Assembly (NCBI RefSeq): GCF_000003815.2
Contig: NC_049982.1
Span: 29,239,641 to 29,303,640, forward strand
DNA length: 64,000 nucleotides
Source: Branchiostoma floridae
Taxonomy: Eukaryota > Chordata > Leptocardii > Amphioxiformes > Branchiostomatidae
Direction of reading: 5' to 3'
Shown: positions 53,931 through 64,000 of the stretch, piece after piece
How the letters are laid out: each line of letters starts with the position of its first letter
Position numbering within the stretch: position 1 is the stretch's first letter
Made by a program: the position numbers and the translations under genes
Notes under the pieces: model-generated
Told to the model about the DNA's origin: nothing
Seen by the model: only the letters and a program-made list of their open reading frames with translations
The model's database searches: none

Positions 53931-55380
53931 GTATGTGTATGATTTGTCCTGTGTTTCTTTTTGTTTCTTTGGTAATGCCATTTCCATACTGTATACAGGT
54001 AATTTGTTGTTTTGGGCTAGTCATATTCGCTTGGTTTTTGGGCCTGCTTAATCTATGGTACAGGCAGGGTTAAGTGGTGGAGGCTTAGCTTTGTTCTGTT
54101 TTGAATTCAGTATCGTTTGTTGCATTTTGTCGCGGCAAATATATGATGAAATTCCCCTTCTAAGCAACTGCTCATTGGTTTGCGGGGATGTTTGCTGGGT
54201 GTTTGCTCTCACTACAACAGCTTCTGAACTTTTCAAAGCTTCCATTGCCAGCAGCTTGCCATCTATAAATGGGATTGACAAGGACATTTTTCATAGTAAA
54301 TTGTGCTGTTAAATTTGGCTTAGATACTACAGGAGATTTAGGTTTGGGTTGGATGGATTGAATGAAAATATCATACCACCCTGGGGACTAACTGTTGCTG
54401 CTGCATGGGGGCTACCACTATTCATATTGTCTAATGTCTATGGAACTACAGATAAAAGTATCATTGGTCAAATTATGCAAGTAACATTCCGATGTCAAGT
54501 GAATAGCACCCCAGAAATAAATCTTTAATGAATATCATTGGAAGAACACAAACCAAGGAGACTTAGCAGCTGCATTAGGTCAGTACATTGAAATAGGAAG
54601 ATATTAGTATATCATGTGACAGAGTAACTACATGTGCATGGGCCATCTGAGACAAAAAAAGGTAGCGTCTCAACAACTTCAAAGTACTGTGGTTGGTTAC
54701 ATACTTAAGAAATCCAAAATAAGTAATGTTCATCCATGTCCAAACTTACAAATTCAGAAAATGGAATTTCAGAGTCAGACTTTTGCATGGTGCACAACCA
54801 ACACGGTAAAAAGCTCATTTTTCCAACCACGTACCATAGACAAAAAGGCAAAAATACACAATAGGTCTACAGAAACCCAATACATTTCATGCAGGCCTGA
54901 GGTCTACGAACTCTTGTTTTTCTAGTATTTAGGAACTGATGAATTTACCCGTGTTTCTTAAGACTGGTACTTTACCAGTGTTTGTGTAGCATTTAGCAAC
55001 AGCTATATCAACTTGCGCGTAGATAGTGTTTATAATGAGAAACTATCATTCACGTGTGTTTTTGTAAGTGCTTTGGAAATGTTTCCAGCACAAGAAAGAA
55101 AACACTGTGACAAATTGAAAACATATAGCTGACGTATTCCGTACCATAGACGGTGTTGATTTATACGTTCGTAGTAGCACTGTTTTTATGCCACCTCAGC
55201 TGCAAAAATTGTCTTTTTCATTTCAATGTCATGTTTGCACCGAACAATATAGTATCGACTTTCGAGGTATGACACCTTACGGTGCCATATAGGTACCAGG
55301 TAACACACCATATACGTTACTCCCCAGGTGCAGTATAGTACCAGGTAGCGCACCTGTAATATGTAGTAACCAGCTGCTCT
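53931..55380. other. Region without a supported gene
   Basis: An 85-codon frame at 54055 and its 79-codon minus-strand shadow show no recognisable domain. The rest is AT-rich, with nothing identified. Confidence 0.4.
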
Positions 55381-55440
55381 TGGGGGGGGGGCGAAAACGC
55401 TAAAGGGGGGCGAAAACGCTAGTGATCTCGCCCCCCGGTC
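55381..55440. repeat. G-rich terminal word, right
   Basis: GGGGGGGGGGCGAAAACGCTAAAGG, then a second CGAAAACGCTAG and ATCTCGCCCCCC. It is the inverted partner of 52463-52520. Confidence 0.55.
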
Positions 55441-55458
55441 GCTGTCACACCGGTACAA

Positions 55459-55558
55459 NNNNNNNNNNNNNNNNNNNNNNNNNNNNNNNNNNNNNNNNNN
55501 NNNNNNNNNNNNNNNNNNNNNNNNNNNNNNNNNNNNNNNNNNNNNNNNNNNNNNNNNN
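55459..55558. other. Assembly gap (100 N)
   Basis: A run of 100 N, just right of the G-rich tract and left of a 47-bp duplication. Confidence 0.95.
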
Positions 55559-55569
55559 CCTGCAGGCGT

Positions 55570-55663
55570 TCACGTGTTTTGGGGCTTACAGGTCTCCAAG
55601 AAAAGAACATGAGCGATCACGTGTTTTGGGGCTTACAGGTCTCCAAGAAAAGAACATGAGCGA
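55570..55663. repeat. Exact 47-bp tandem duplication
   Basis: Two adjacent identical copies beginning TCACGTGTTTTGGGGCTTAC and ending AACATGAGCGA. The left gap may hide more copies. Confidence 0.95.
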
Positions 55664-55867
55664 GGACTGAGAGTTGATAGTCATTTTACCAAGCTTCTAC
55701 GGTCAAACTTGGTCTAAAACAGATCTAGAGGCAGTCAGTGTTGTTAACATGACTGAGATAGAATTTTAAAACGCCAGTGAACGTCGTAACTCCACCAAAC
55801 TAAATCTTTTGTAGCTAAATGGACCATTGTTTTGAGTATCACCCATTCATACGTTTTCACAGATTAT

Positions 55868-55975
55868 TTGGTCCAGGTTCAGACCTGTCCGGACCTGAAC
55901 CTGATCCTCTGGACCTGAACCACTGGACCTAAACCGTACCTGTACCTCAATTTTCTGTCCCGGTATATCCACCTA
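55868..55975. repeat. GGACCTGAACC-rich dispersed repeat
   Basis: GGACCTGAACC or a close form occurs three to four times, followed by CCTGTACCTCAATTTTCTGT. It is related to 39443-39532. Confidence 0.6.
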
Positions 55976-55982
55976 GACACTA

Positions 55983-56204
55983 GTGATAACTAGTGTGCTG
56001 ACTCGAGCTCCCCAAACATTAAACACCAACATCGATCAGCCAAATCGAATTAGTAGGAAGCTCACGTCTGGAAATGGACACGACGAGCCATTTGATAAGA
56101 TCAGACGATACTTTACAGACAGAACGGCAAACCTGGAAATTGAGTTTCCTTCTTTATCGAATCATTATACCAAATATGCAAACGACAAGAGACAGATGAG
56201 ATAG
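55983..56204 (+). CDS. Unrecognised 73-codon open frame
   Basis: Ends with a charged, aromatic-rich stretch, HDEPFDKIRRYFTDRTANLE then FPSLSNHYTKYANDKRQMR, which reads more like protein than its neighbours do. It has no known motif, no clear promoter and no splice partner. Real exon, repeat-borne remnant and chance are all open. Confidence 0.2.
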   Translation: MITSVLTRAPQTLNTNIDQPNRISRKLTSGNGHDEPFDKIRRYFTDRTANLEIEFPSLSNHYTKYANDKRQMR

Positions 56205-56469
56205 TTCTAACGTTGAACCTGTATGGTCTGCGCTCACTAGTATTCAATGTGAGAGTTGCAACAAATTCGGATCTAGTACTTTCGGGTACATATCAGCACG
56301 GACTCATCGGATACATATCTGGAATAATTATAAAGTTTATTGCCAATTCTTGCCCGTGGGCTATATAAATTGCAGGTAACATGAGAGGTTTAAGATCGTT
56401 TAAGCAGTGTAAAAAAATATAGCAGGTGTCGTCTACTCTAGTTTAAAAGCTAACTCATATCGACACGGA

Positions 56470-56870
56470 CTGCTTTTTATTAGCCTCCACCAGGCTTTCC
56501 TAATCGTAGAATTCCGAAAAAATCGGGAAAATTGCCAGGGGAGTTAGTCCTCGATCGCTAAGGTAAATGTTTTCCATCCGGGGGCCTGTGGTATATCGTT
56601 GCTGCGCGGCCGGCCAACTCCTCTGGTAGCAAAAGTCCCCTGGCAAAGTATTCTCCCTACAGCTAGGGTCGGCTTTTTTTTGCAAGGACTCCCTTTCCAC
56701 TAGACGGCGATTGCGCCGCGCTCTCACTGCGACCTAAACCGAATTCTAAATACTCCAGTGGGATTGGCCTGAACTTGCTTGCGAGACCCGGCCGTAAATC
56801 GATCGGAAATCATTCTCCCTTACCGTCTGGGTCGATTAAATAGCCCGGTTGGGTTTTTCTCTGGCTTGTT
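56470..56870. repeat. Possible GC-rich dispersed repeat
   Basis: GC content rises sharply. TTATTAGCCTCCACCAGGCT at the left recurs in diverged form at 58599 (TTATTGGCCTCCACAACTGG). CATTCTCCCT then a GGGTCG word occurs twice inside (56650, 56813). Ends are not defined. Confidence 0.4.
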
Positions 56871-57213
56871 TTTGTGTTTCTCATTTTGAGTCATGCCTCA
56901 TTTGTCTATTACCAGCGAACTTCGATTGCGAGAATCGTATTTTTTTGTCGTCTTCAAAAAAACCCTAGCTGTTTCCGAATATCACATTTATACATACCTC
57001 GTAATAATTTCCCAGAATACCCGGGGACTGTAAATATATATATAAATGCACATGTAATAATATTGTCAGTGTGAACCCCAAAGAGGGTTTTTTTTAGCAA
57101 CTTGCATTGATATTTGACAGGTATCACAAGTGAATTTGGACACTTCTGAGCGCAGCAAGACTACAATCTACAAATCAGATTTTTGCTCGTCGTGTAGATT
57201 AGTATAGAACGCT

Positions 57214-57421
57214 AGTTCAACTTTATCCAGGAGATAACCCATATCCGCTGTTTGAAAAAAATATGTATTTTATAGGGATATCGATGGACGGTTTTTTTCA
57301 AACTGCGATATTTTGACAATGATATTGCAATATTGAAAACACCGTCCGTCAACTTCATATCCCTAAATCCCCAACTAATAAATCCAACAGATAATTATTG
57401 TCATGCGGATAAAGTTGAACT
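57214..57421. mobile_element. AGTTCAACTTTATCC MITE, copy A
   Basis: Ends AGTTCAACTTTATCC and GGATAAAGTTGAACT are perfect inverted repeats. Inner inverted words GGGATATCGATGGACGG and CCGTCCGTCAACTTCATATCCC extend the palindrome. 208 bp. Confidence 0.85.
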
Positions 57422-57499
57422 CGCGTAATTATATCTACTTCAGTTTCACTATAACAGTAAGACGAACTTTGTGTCGGACGTTTTCATATGTCTAGCGCT

Positions 57500-58267
57500 A
57501 GTTGACCTTTATCCGTGGGGTAACATATATCCGTTGTTTTCAAAAACAATGTACGCAGGGATATCAAGTCAGTAAACGGTACATGGCTTCAAATTGCATT
57601 GCATTCAAAATATTGCAGTTATTTTCAAATCATTGTAGTCTCCGTCGACGTGATATCCCTAAATCACATGTTTTTAAAACAACGTTAACGGCCAGTGTAA
57701 CGTTAGCTATCATCATCATCATCTTTCTTCCTCTTGAGAGGTGGAGCAAACGAAGTTAGTCCTCCAGAACTGCTTGTCTTTCATCGCAGAGAGAAGACCT
57801 TTCCCATCCAGTCCTGTTTCATCCTCAATGAGCTTCTTAAGAGTTGAGCTTGGACGGCCGGATCTTCTCTTAGTGTCGGGGGACCACAACAATAGTCTAC
57901 CAGCCGGTTCGTTGGCTCGAGCCACGTGACCCACAAGGCACAGCCGACGCTCTTTTGCAGAGACTTTTGGTAGTGGTCCGTACAACTGTTTTGTTTGTAG
58001 TATGCTTCCACCATGGACAGTTGTAGACTAGACGAACTTCTAGTTTTCGCATCTTCGTATATGTGCCATTGAGTTTTTGGGAATGTGACCTGGTCATAAG
58101 CCAAGATTCAGATCCGTACAACAGAATTGTTTCAATACATGTCTGAAAGAGTTTTGTCTTGGTTTGTTTTCTGATGGGGGATTTCCAAACTCTGTGCAAT
58201 AAGTGGAGGGCACTCATATAGTGAACGTTAGCTATACTGTAGGTTATCCTGCGGACAAAGGTGAACT
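57500..58267. mobile_element. Same MITE, copy B, split by a LINE
   Basis: The left end AGTTGACCTTTATCCGTGGGG, the middle with AGGGATATCAAGTCAGTAAACGG and GTCGACGTGATATCCCTAAA, and the right end TAGGTTATCCTGCGGACAAAGG lie on either side of the LINE at 57711-58223. Removing the LINE and one target duplication gives an element of about 243 bp. Confidence 0.85.
57711..58223 (-). mobile_element. 5'-truncated LINE (CR1/RTE-like) inside a MITE
   Basis: The minus strand encodes the C-terminal reverse transcriptase region in broken frames: TCIETILLYGSESW, LNGTYTKMRKL, RLCLVGHVARANEP, SGRPSSTLKKLIEDETGLDG. The 3' end is an ATG/ATC microsatellite tail (CATCATCATCATC at 57711). The target duplication AACGTTAGCTAT lies at 57699-57710 and 58224-58235. 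Frames are shifted at least once, so it is dead. Confidence 0.9.
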
Positions 58268-58464
58268 AGGGTATATATGACCTTATGTGCTCCCCTCAGT
58301 GATACTCATGAAGATGAAAAGTTGCCACGGCCGCCACATTGGTGCAGTTTGACTGTATCTATACGTTACATACGGTATGATGGTAATCTCCAAGCAGATC
58401 TATCGGTGGCAAATCCAGTATCCAAAGTTCTAAACAGTTAGTGTCCAACAGTCTAGACGTGCTA

Positions 58465-58564
58465 NNNNNNNNNNNNNNNNNNNNNNNNNNNNNNNNNNNN
58501 NNNNNNNNNNNNNNNNNNNNNNNNNNNNNNNNNNNNNNNNNNNNNNNNNNNNNNNNNNNNNNNN
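58465..58564. other. Assembly gap (100 N)
   Basis: A run of 100 N, followed by a purine-rich tract (AAAAAGAAGAAAAGGGGGGG). Confidence 0.95.
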
Positions 58565-58746
58565 AAAAAGAAGAAAAGGGGGGGAAGACGGCAGGCAGAA
58601 TTTATTGGCCTCCACAACTGGCCTTCCTTGAGACCTTCTGACAAGCTATTTACAGAGATGTACGTATGTAGTCTTCTTCTCAGTTTACACTGCCGTAGTA
58701 AATTCCGATGTAGGGACACACTGAAAGGTGAAATGTTACACATAAC

Positions 58747-58938
58747 GCTACTTCTCCTTTATCACATGGGGCCAGTAACCTATACCCATGGGTTTCCAAA
58801 ACAAGGTATTTAGGGATATCAAGTCGGGACTTTTGAAAATATTGCGATTCAAAACCGCCACCCGTCGACCTGATATACCTAAATACAAGGTTCAAGTCCA
58901 ACGGATATAGGTTACCACCCGGATAAAAGTGAACTAGC
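58747..58938. mobile_element. Same MITE, copy C
   Basis: The left end GCTACTTCTCCTTTATC is diverged; the right end GGATAAAAGTGAACTAGC is good. The inner words AGGGATATCAAGTCGGGA and GTCGACCTGATATACCTAAA match copy B. Confidence 0.8.
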
Positions 58939-59503
58939 ATTAATGCTAACTATCAAGATGTAAATCAAGATGTAAAGCTATTTCTGACTTATATTTTGAG
59001 GATACGGTTTTCATAGGTTTTCAATGTTTAAAAATTTTCTTTCTTTTTTACCCAAGAGTAATTTCTTCTTGCAAAATAAACCTCAAATTTAAAGTTATTA
59101 TAAAGTACAGAATATCATTTCTTTTTGTCAGAACTGTGCATGCATTTGTTAAGGGCGCAGTAGTTGGTCATGAATTAGGAGTTCAATGTTTTATTTTTGT
59201 GTGAAATGTTAGCGTTTGATATGGAATGAAACGTTACCAGGCTATAACGTTATCCAATCGTATTAACTGTAATTTATAGCCTCCAAGCCTCCTAACGTTA
59301 TCCGCGCAAATTAACTTATCAAGCTAGGAAAGGGCAAAATATTTATTTGATCGAATAAGAGATACGGCTTCCAATATCCTGTTTAAAATGATATTTTGCT
59401 GAAACTGACTTTAAATTCTGCTTCAAAACACGTGTACTTGAAACCTGACCCTCAGAGTCTGTCACTCTCCTTAGCGACCCTTAGCTTGAACTTTAACCTC
59501 GAC

Positions 59504-59530
59504 AGACGAAAAAATGGCGGTTCCTGCAAA
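59504..59530 (+). promoter_or_regulatory. YY1-like site over a probable start codon
   Basis: AAAAATGGCGG fits the YY1 consensus AAGATGGCGGC. Such sites often sit just after the transcription start of TATA-less genes and include the first ATG, as here. Confidence 0.45.
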
Positions 59531-62352
59531 GCGGCGGCCTTTGCATTGCTCACGTAAAACTGACCTTTTCCTTTCATGTACCGGTGAGTTTCGCCTCAGG
59601 GCATCTTTCTAACGGTGTGTTATTATCTACAACACTGGGTGGTATAGTTTGAAGCGGTTTGAGAGAGAATTCTGAGGAAAGTTTCCTAGGAAAGGGCGGG
59701 AAAACCTTCGCGTCGTCTGATTTTCTTCTCTCAGGTAACGTTTTTGTTTTGATGGCTTGAAGTGGGCGACTGCCTGGGGTTTTAAAATCGTTTGGAGCTC
59801 GCGTTTTGCCTTCAAGTTGGTCAAATAAGGTATGATTTCGTTATTTTTCTCAATTTCTTTCACGATATGAAATTAAGGTTAGGTAAAATGCAGAGAAAGC
59901 TACGAAATACTCCGTAGGGAAACATAAGGAATTGGGGCTAGCATGGGGTAGCGTGCGGAATTTTTGATTGGCAGCTAAAGACAACTTGATCCCGTGGACA
60001 AGATAAAAATGACTGATGAGCCGTGCCTTTATTTAAGGACAATTTTATGTCCTGTTTCTGTCTCTTGTGCTCTTCTGGTGAAAACAAATGTATTCTTAAG
60101 TTGAAAAACTTACAAATTAAATGCCACAAATATCTAACTTTTAGTAATCTATAACACATTTTGAACCCCAACAATGTGTCGTATTTCTTCCAGTTGAAAG
60201 GTTTTGGTGTTGGGTTTACATTTGGTAGCTTGAATTATGACCCACCTCTTTCTGGCAACAGTTTTAAATTCACTGTTTGGCTTTAGACAAAAAATACACT
60301 TAGTGACCCATTTCTCAAGTCGGTTGAATTTGTTCATTTGGCTAATGGTAAATTGCCTTCATGTATAACACAAGCACAAGCAGCATATGTCTGTTTGATA
60401 CAGTAACAGTCGAGCCAGAAAAAATCCCTACCCTTTTCGATAAGTGTGCTGGGTTCTCTATTATAACGTTCTCGAGTTGTGGCTCTCCTCAAAGTCAAAC
60501 ACAGGGCCTAGACTTTAGACTTTATATCCCATCCAGGGTGCATGTGCACCCAGGTGCACCCAAAATTGGAGCTGTGCACCCAGTTATTTTCTGTGGGTGC
60601 ACACTGCACAGGGTGCACCCAAATATTTTCTTATGTTTATGTACGTAAAGATATCAAAGTATACTAGTATACATCATATTCTTGACATCTGAGTGTGAAA
60701 GATAAATAAAAATGTCTGTCATAGTACTTGAAGTTTTATTATTAGGTTATTACTTAAATTTAAGTGGTGCACCCAAAATTTTTTAAGCTGGGTGCACCAG
60801 TGCACCTAATCCCAAAAATGAATTTCGAGCCTTGCCATCAAAGAGGACATCCCTGACTGGAGCTAGGTACTAATTTTTACCGGAATTGAATGGAAAAATT
60901 ATAACAGATAAGCTGTAAATTGCCTTTCCCAAAGGTACTACAAATTAAGTTACTACAACATATGTGCCTTCAGTGCTAGGGATTCAAACCCAAAGCCTAT
61001 AACTAGTAGTAGTAGATTTTAAGTCACCAACAAGACCACCTTGCCACCATTCATAACAATTGAATTCCTTGGTATCGCCAAGTAAAAATCTTGTTTTGTT
61101 TTTTTCCAGCTCCTGAATAGTTCTTTCATGGCTTAAAATAGCTCACCTTAATTAGCATATACACCTGTCCAGAACAGGTGACATTCCCATGGGACTGACA
61201 AACATAATGACATGACCATCCAAAGGCATGACTCACAGGTGACAGGGATATTAGAAGCGCTCAAAATTACTGATATTTTGAAACTATAATCCAACTAAGG
61301 TGATTTCATAAACCAGAGGCAATATTTACATGTATATATAATATTTGCAGTTTGATATTTGCTAAAATATAAATTTTAGGAAGTAGTTGGTTATTTGCCA
61401 TCTGGGTGTCAAGTGAACTTTCTGTTGGGCAAATATTGTATTACCAGTATTGTATAACGTTATATCACTATTATTTATGCCAGAGAGAATGTTTGTTGAA
61501 TTTTTTTGTACCAGCCTCTAATTCATGTATATTTAATATAAAGTGTAAACATAATGAAATTTGCATACATTGGACAATTATTTACATTTAACATTAGCTG
61601 CTGGCGGTATCATTTGTGCAATTTTTGCACAATTAGATAACATACTAGCAATATTGTTGCTTGTACTGTATTCATCATTATCATATTCATACCAAATTGC
61701 TACCATGCATTTCAAAAACCCCTCTTTTGTACACCACTATAGTATTATTACATCACCTGTTTTCCTGATAATAATTTAAATGCAGTGCAATTATCACCTT
61801 ATCTGTAATAATTACCACAGAAAGATGAGTTTTTTTGTCACTTTTAATATTCTACATTGTGTTAGCAACTTGTGATTTGTAAATTCTTCCAAAGAGCAAG
61901 AAACGCCTGTAAATTGGTTGTTCAAAATGTCTGTTCTTCATCTTTCCCCCCAAACATGTCTGCATTTGTGCTTGCAAATAGGTTTATTTCATTATATATG
62001 CCCCCAGATTCGAAAGACAGAACAGAAGTTCCATATGGTTTGAGTTGTGGTGGTACAGTTCTTTCAGTTAGGGTCAGGCCCTCATGACCTGGCACTGGCC
62101 TTGTGCTACAAGAAATACCGCCAGGGCAATGGAAAAAACACTAAAATGCACGTGAACTTTATTCTGTTTTTAGATTGAAACTTGGGAAACTTGTTTCTAG
62201 ATTTTTGGTTTTAAGTTCTAATTATAAGTCATAGCCCACAACAAACTATACATTTATATTTGACAATACATGTTTGAACCTTTGTTTGTTCATGAAAGCT
62301 CGAATCAGCCTGCAAGCCACTTTTCATTGAGTTCATGAGGGAAGAGGCAAGG
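59514..62352 (+). CDS. Unrecognised gene, probable first two coding exons
   Basis: Exon 1 is 59514-59583: ATG at the YY1-like site, then MAVPAKRRPLHCSRKTDLFL, SCT, and a strong donor ACCG|GTGAGT in phase 1. The best partner is 62309-62352, after AATCAG, which restores frame as ACKPLFIEFMREEAR and ends AGG|GTAAGA in phase 0. The joined start is basic, then mixed, with a Cys-x-x-Cys (SCTAC) across the junction. I recognise no family. Later exons should lie to the right, possibly beyond the window. Exon 1 is well supported by context; exon 2 rests on phase and reading frame only. Confidence 0.4.
60534..60836. repeat. GGTGCACC-rich element
   Basis: The palindrome GGTGCACC or GTGCACCCA recurs about eight times in two blocks: 60536-60625, and 60767-60806 inverted. 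It ends AATTTCGAGCCTTG, an end typical of hAT-like MITEs (inverse CAAGGCTCGAAATT). It lies in the intron of the candidate gene. Confidence 0.6.
60840..62308. other. Intron of the candidate gene, nothing recognised
   Basis: AT-rich. Open frames are short and hydrophobic by composition. No repeat family is identified. Confidence 0.4.
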
Positions 62353-62668
62353 GTAAGACAACGTATATAACAGAGCTGATACAGTTTATTGGCAATTCAC
62401 CTGTAACTCAAATCCCTATAGCCTAGTATAGGTAAACCTTCTTGGCTTTGTTGCTGAAACATTTAGCCCATATGGGAATATAGAGTATCTATACAAGTTA
62501 TATATGATTGACAATATTAGCACAGTGTCTGCTACATTTCCATACATGTTTATTTCTGGAGGCACCACCGAAGACACGGGACACCCATTTTACCTCCCTT
62601 CCAACAGATGGGTACAGCCCCAACCGAGATGCCCTACCCAGGATAGAACCGGGCCTCCTTGTTTAATA

Positions 62669-62908
62669 GTACCCTGGGAGCCAGCCAGGACCAGGTAGCT
62701 AGCAAGTTCTGTTCGGGGAGCCAAGGCAGTCAGCCCACCGATCTCACATATGCGCTCCAGGGAGTTTAAGTCTGAAGGAGTTATCACTACCATTGGATAA
62801 GGGCAGGTGGACCCCCAGGGCGCTAATAGGAGATCAGGCGGGCCTGACTGTCTTGGGCCACCAAATAAACTGTCCTAGCAGCCCGATCCTGGCTGGCTCC
62901 CAGGGTAC
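62669..62908. mobile_element. Inverted-repeat element, 22-bp perfect arms
   Basis: GTACCCTGGGAGCCAGCCAGGA (62669) and its exact inverse (ending 62908), 196 bases apart. The inside is GC-rich, unlike the surroundings. No target duplication was found. Confidence 0.7.
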
Positions 62909-62912
62909 CTTG

Positions 62913-64000
62913 TTAGTAGTGTTACCAACTAAGTAACTGGAACTATGATCTCGACTTGTACTTTGAGGCAGGGACATCCCACTTGTATTTTAAAGTTATA
63001 TATATAATATATATAATACTAATAGATACGATTAGTGTTGCTGAATCTAGTGAGTGAAAGAGGTTGGGGCTGAATTTTGTTGGCAAGTTTAGTGGCTGTT
63101 GGCCCAAGGTCAAGTTTTCCTCTCCCCCACCCTTACACTGGTATCCATTATGCCAATATGTAACTTAATGTAGGTCAGGTACACATCATGTGCCAGGAAC
63201 AGGGAAGTGGCGGCCTTCAGAACTTTTTCAACCCACCATGGGGGAGGGGAAGCTAGACTTATCACACAGGAAGAGGATGACTCAACCAAGGTCCCACGGG
63301 ATAGCTGGCCACTCTGACTTCCTCAGACTCAGAGCCAGTCACCATGGTCCTCAGGATTGGTTGTCTAGCATGGATTGACTCAGTGTCTGTATAGTTTGGA
63401 TGTTTCCCAGATACAAGGGCCCTTTAGGGGATTTTAGCTCCATGAAACTGCCCCTTTGGTTTTATTGAATTATAAGCATCGTCAGATGTAGCCATCGTGG
63501 TCTTTCAGTTGGTGTTGAGTAACCTGCAGCTAATAGGACACAGGTGGCGGTTCTCTCTGTTGAAGGTAAAGAACAGGTTTTTATCCTTTTGATAGTGAAA
63601 GAGTTTTCAAAAGCATTCTTATTACTCTTAATTGGTTTGAATGGCATATTGTGTTATCTGGTATATGTCTGCACTGTATATTTTTGTCTGTCACCTGTCA
63701 TATTAGATATGTACATGCGAAGTATTGATGATCCCATCTGAATACCATTTTATGCCATTGATATTGACTTTATGTGGTCATGAATATCAAATAACACAAC
63801 AGAGTTATCTGTATCAATAACAACAATTTTTTCTGTAATCTTTATGGGCCACATGTAAATCATGCACAGCTGGGGTTTGACTGAGCTGACTGACGCCTCC
63901 CAGCAAATGGTACATGTTGTAGGGGTGCATGTTTAGGTTGTGGTAGACTCTTGGCATGTGGGGAATTTGTGTGCTTAGTGCCTGGTGGACGTTTATCTAA
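62913..64000. other. No supported gene to the right edge
   Basis: Holds an AT microsatellite (ATATATAATATATATAATA near 63000). A 22-nt stretch GTGGCGGTTCTCTCTGTTGAAG lies between ACAG and GTAAAG at 63544-63565 and could be a small exon of the gene to the left, but this is too short to claim. Confidence 0.3.

Noticed and set aside
54055-54312. 85-codon plus-strand frame, Cys-rich and hydrophobic
   Set aside because: No motif, no donor or acceptor that fits, and an equally long antisense frame. Chance is likely.
57719-58217. Two minus-strand frames as host genes
   Set aside because: Both are parts of one truncated LINE reverse transcriptase, shown by GRPSSTL, ETILLYGSE and the target duplication.

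Overview
The window is animal nuclear DNA, most likely from a cephalochordate (amphioxus, Branchiostoma). The genes have introns with canonical splice sites, AANAT-like acetyltransferases lie in tandem as in the expanded amphioxus family, and the intergenic space is packed with small nonautonomous transposons. I read the species from gene content and style of sequence only. Nine runs of N break the sequence.

Layout. 1-12225: tandem array of a ~216-bp satellite. 12221-13290: two further, shorter tandem repeat families. 13.9-18.1 kb: two intronless AANAT-like genes, each followed by a relic of a third gene, with a TTAA-flanked piggyBac-type MITE between them. 18.6-26.2 kb: a six-exon class 3 lipase on the minus strand, predicted 608 residues, with its introns full of mobile DNA. 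26261-30527: a 4.27-kb near-spacerless palindrome made of ~190-bp tandem units, lying 36 bases upstream of the lipase start codon and flanked by a possible 8-bp target duplication. 33.8-40.9 kb: an SRSF10-type splicing factor on the minus strand, predicted 244 residues. 42.5-49.8 kb: an AADAC-like microsomal serine hydrolase on the plus strand, about 399 residues. 49.9-59.5 kb: repeats, including a truncated LINE nested in a MITE. 59.5-62.4 kb: the probable first two exons of an unrecognised gene. The rest shows no gene I can support.

The most notable signal is in the SRSF10-type gene. Its second RRM exon is present in two intact copies and one decayed copy. Both intact copies end in a perfect U12-type AT-AC donor, and the next exon has a U12 branch site and AC acceptor. 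A U12 donor cannot pair with the U2-type acceptor of the neighbouring copy, so the copies should be used one at a time. The second most notable object is the large palindrome at the lipase promoter.

The genes do not form an operon or an obvious pathway. They are separate eukaryotic genes: amine acetylation, lipid hydrolysis (two unrelated hydrolases) and splicing control.
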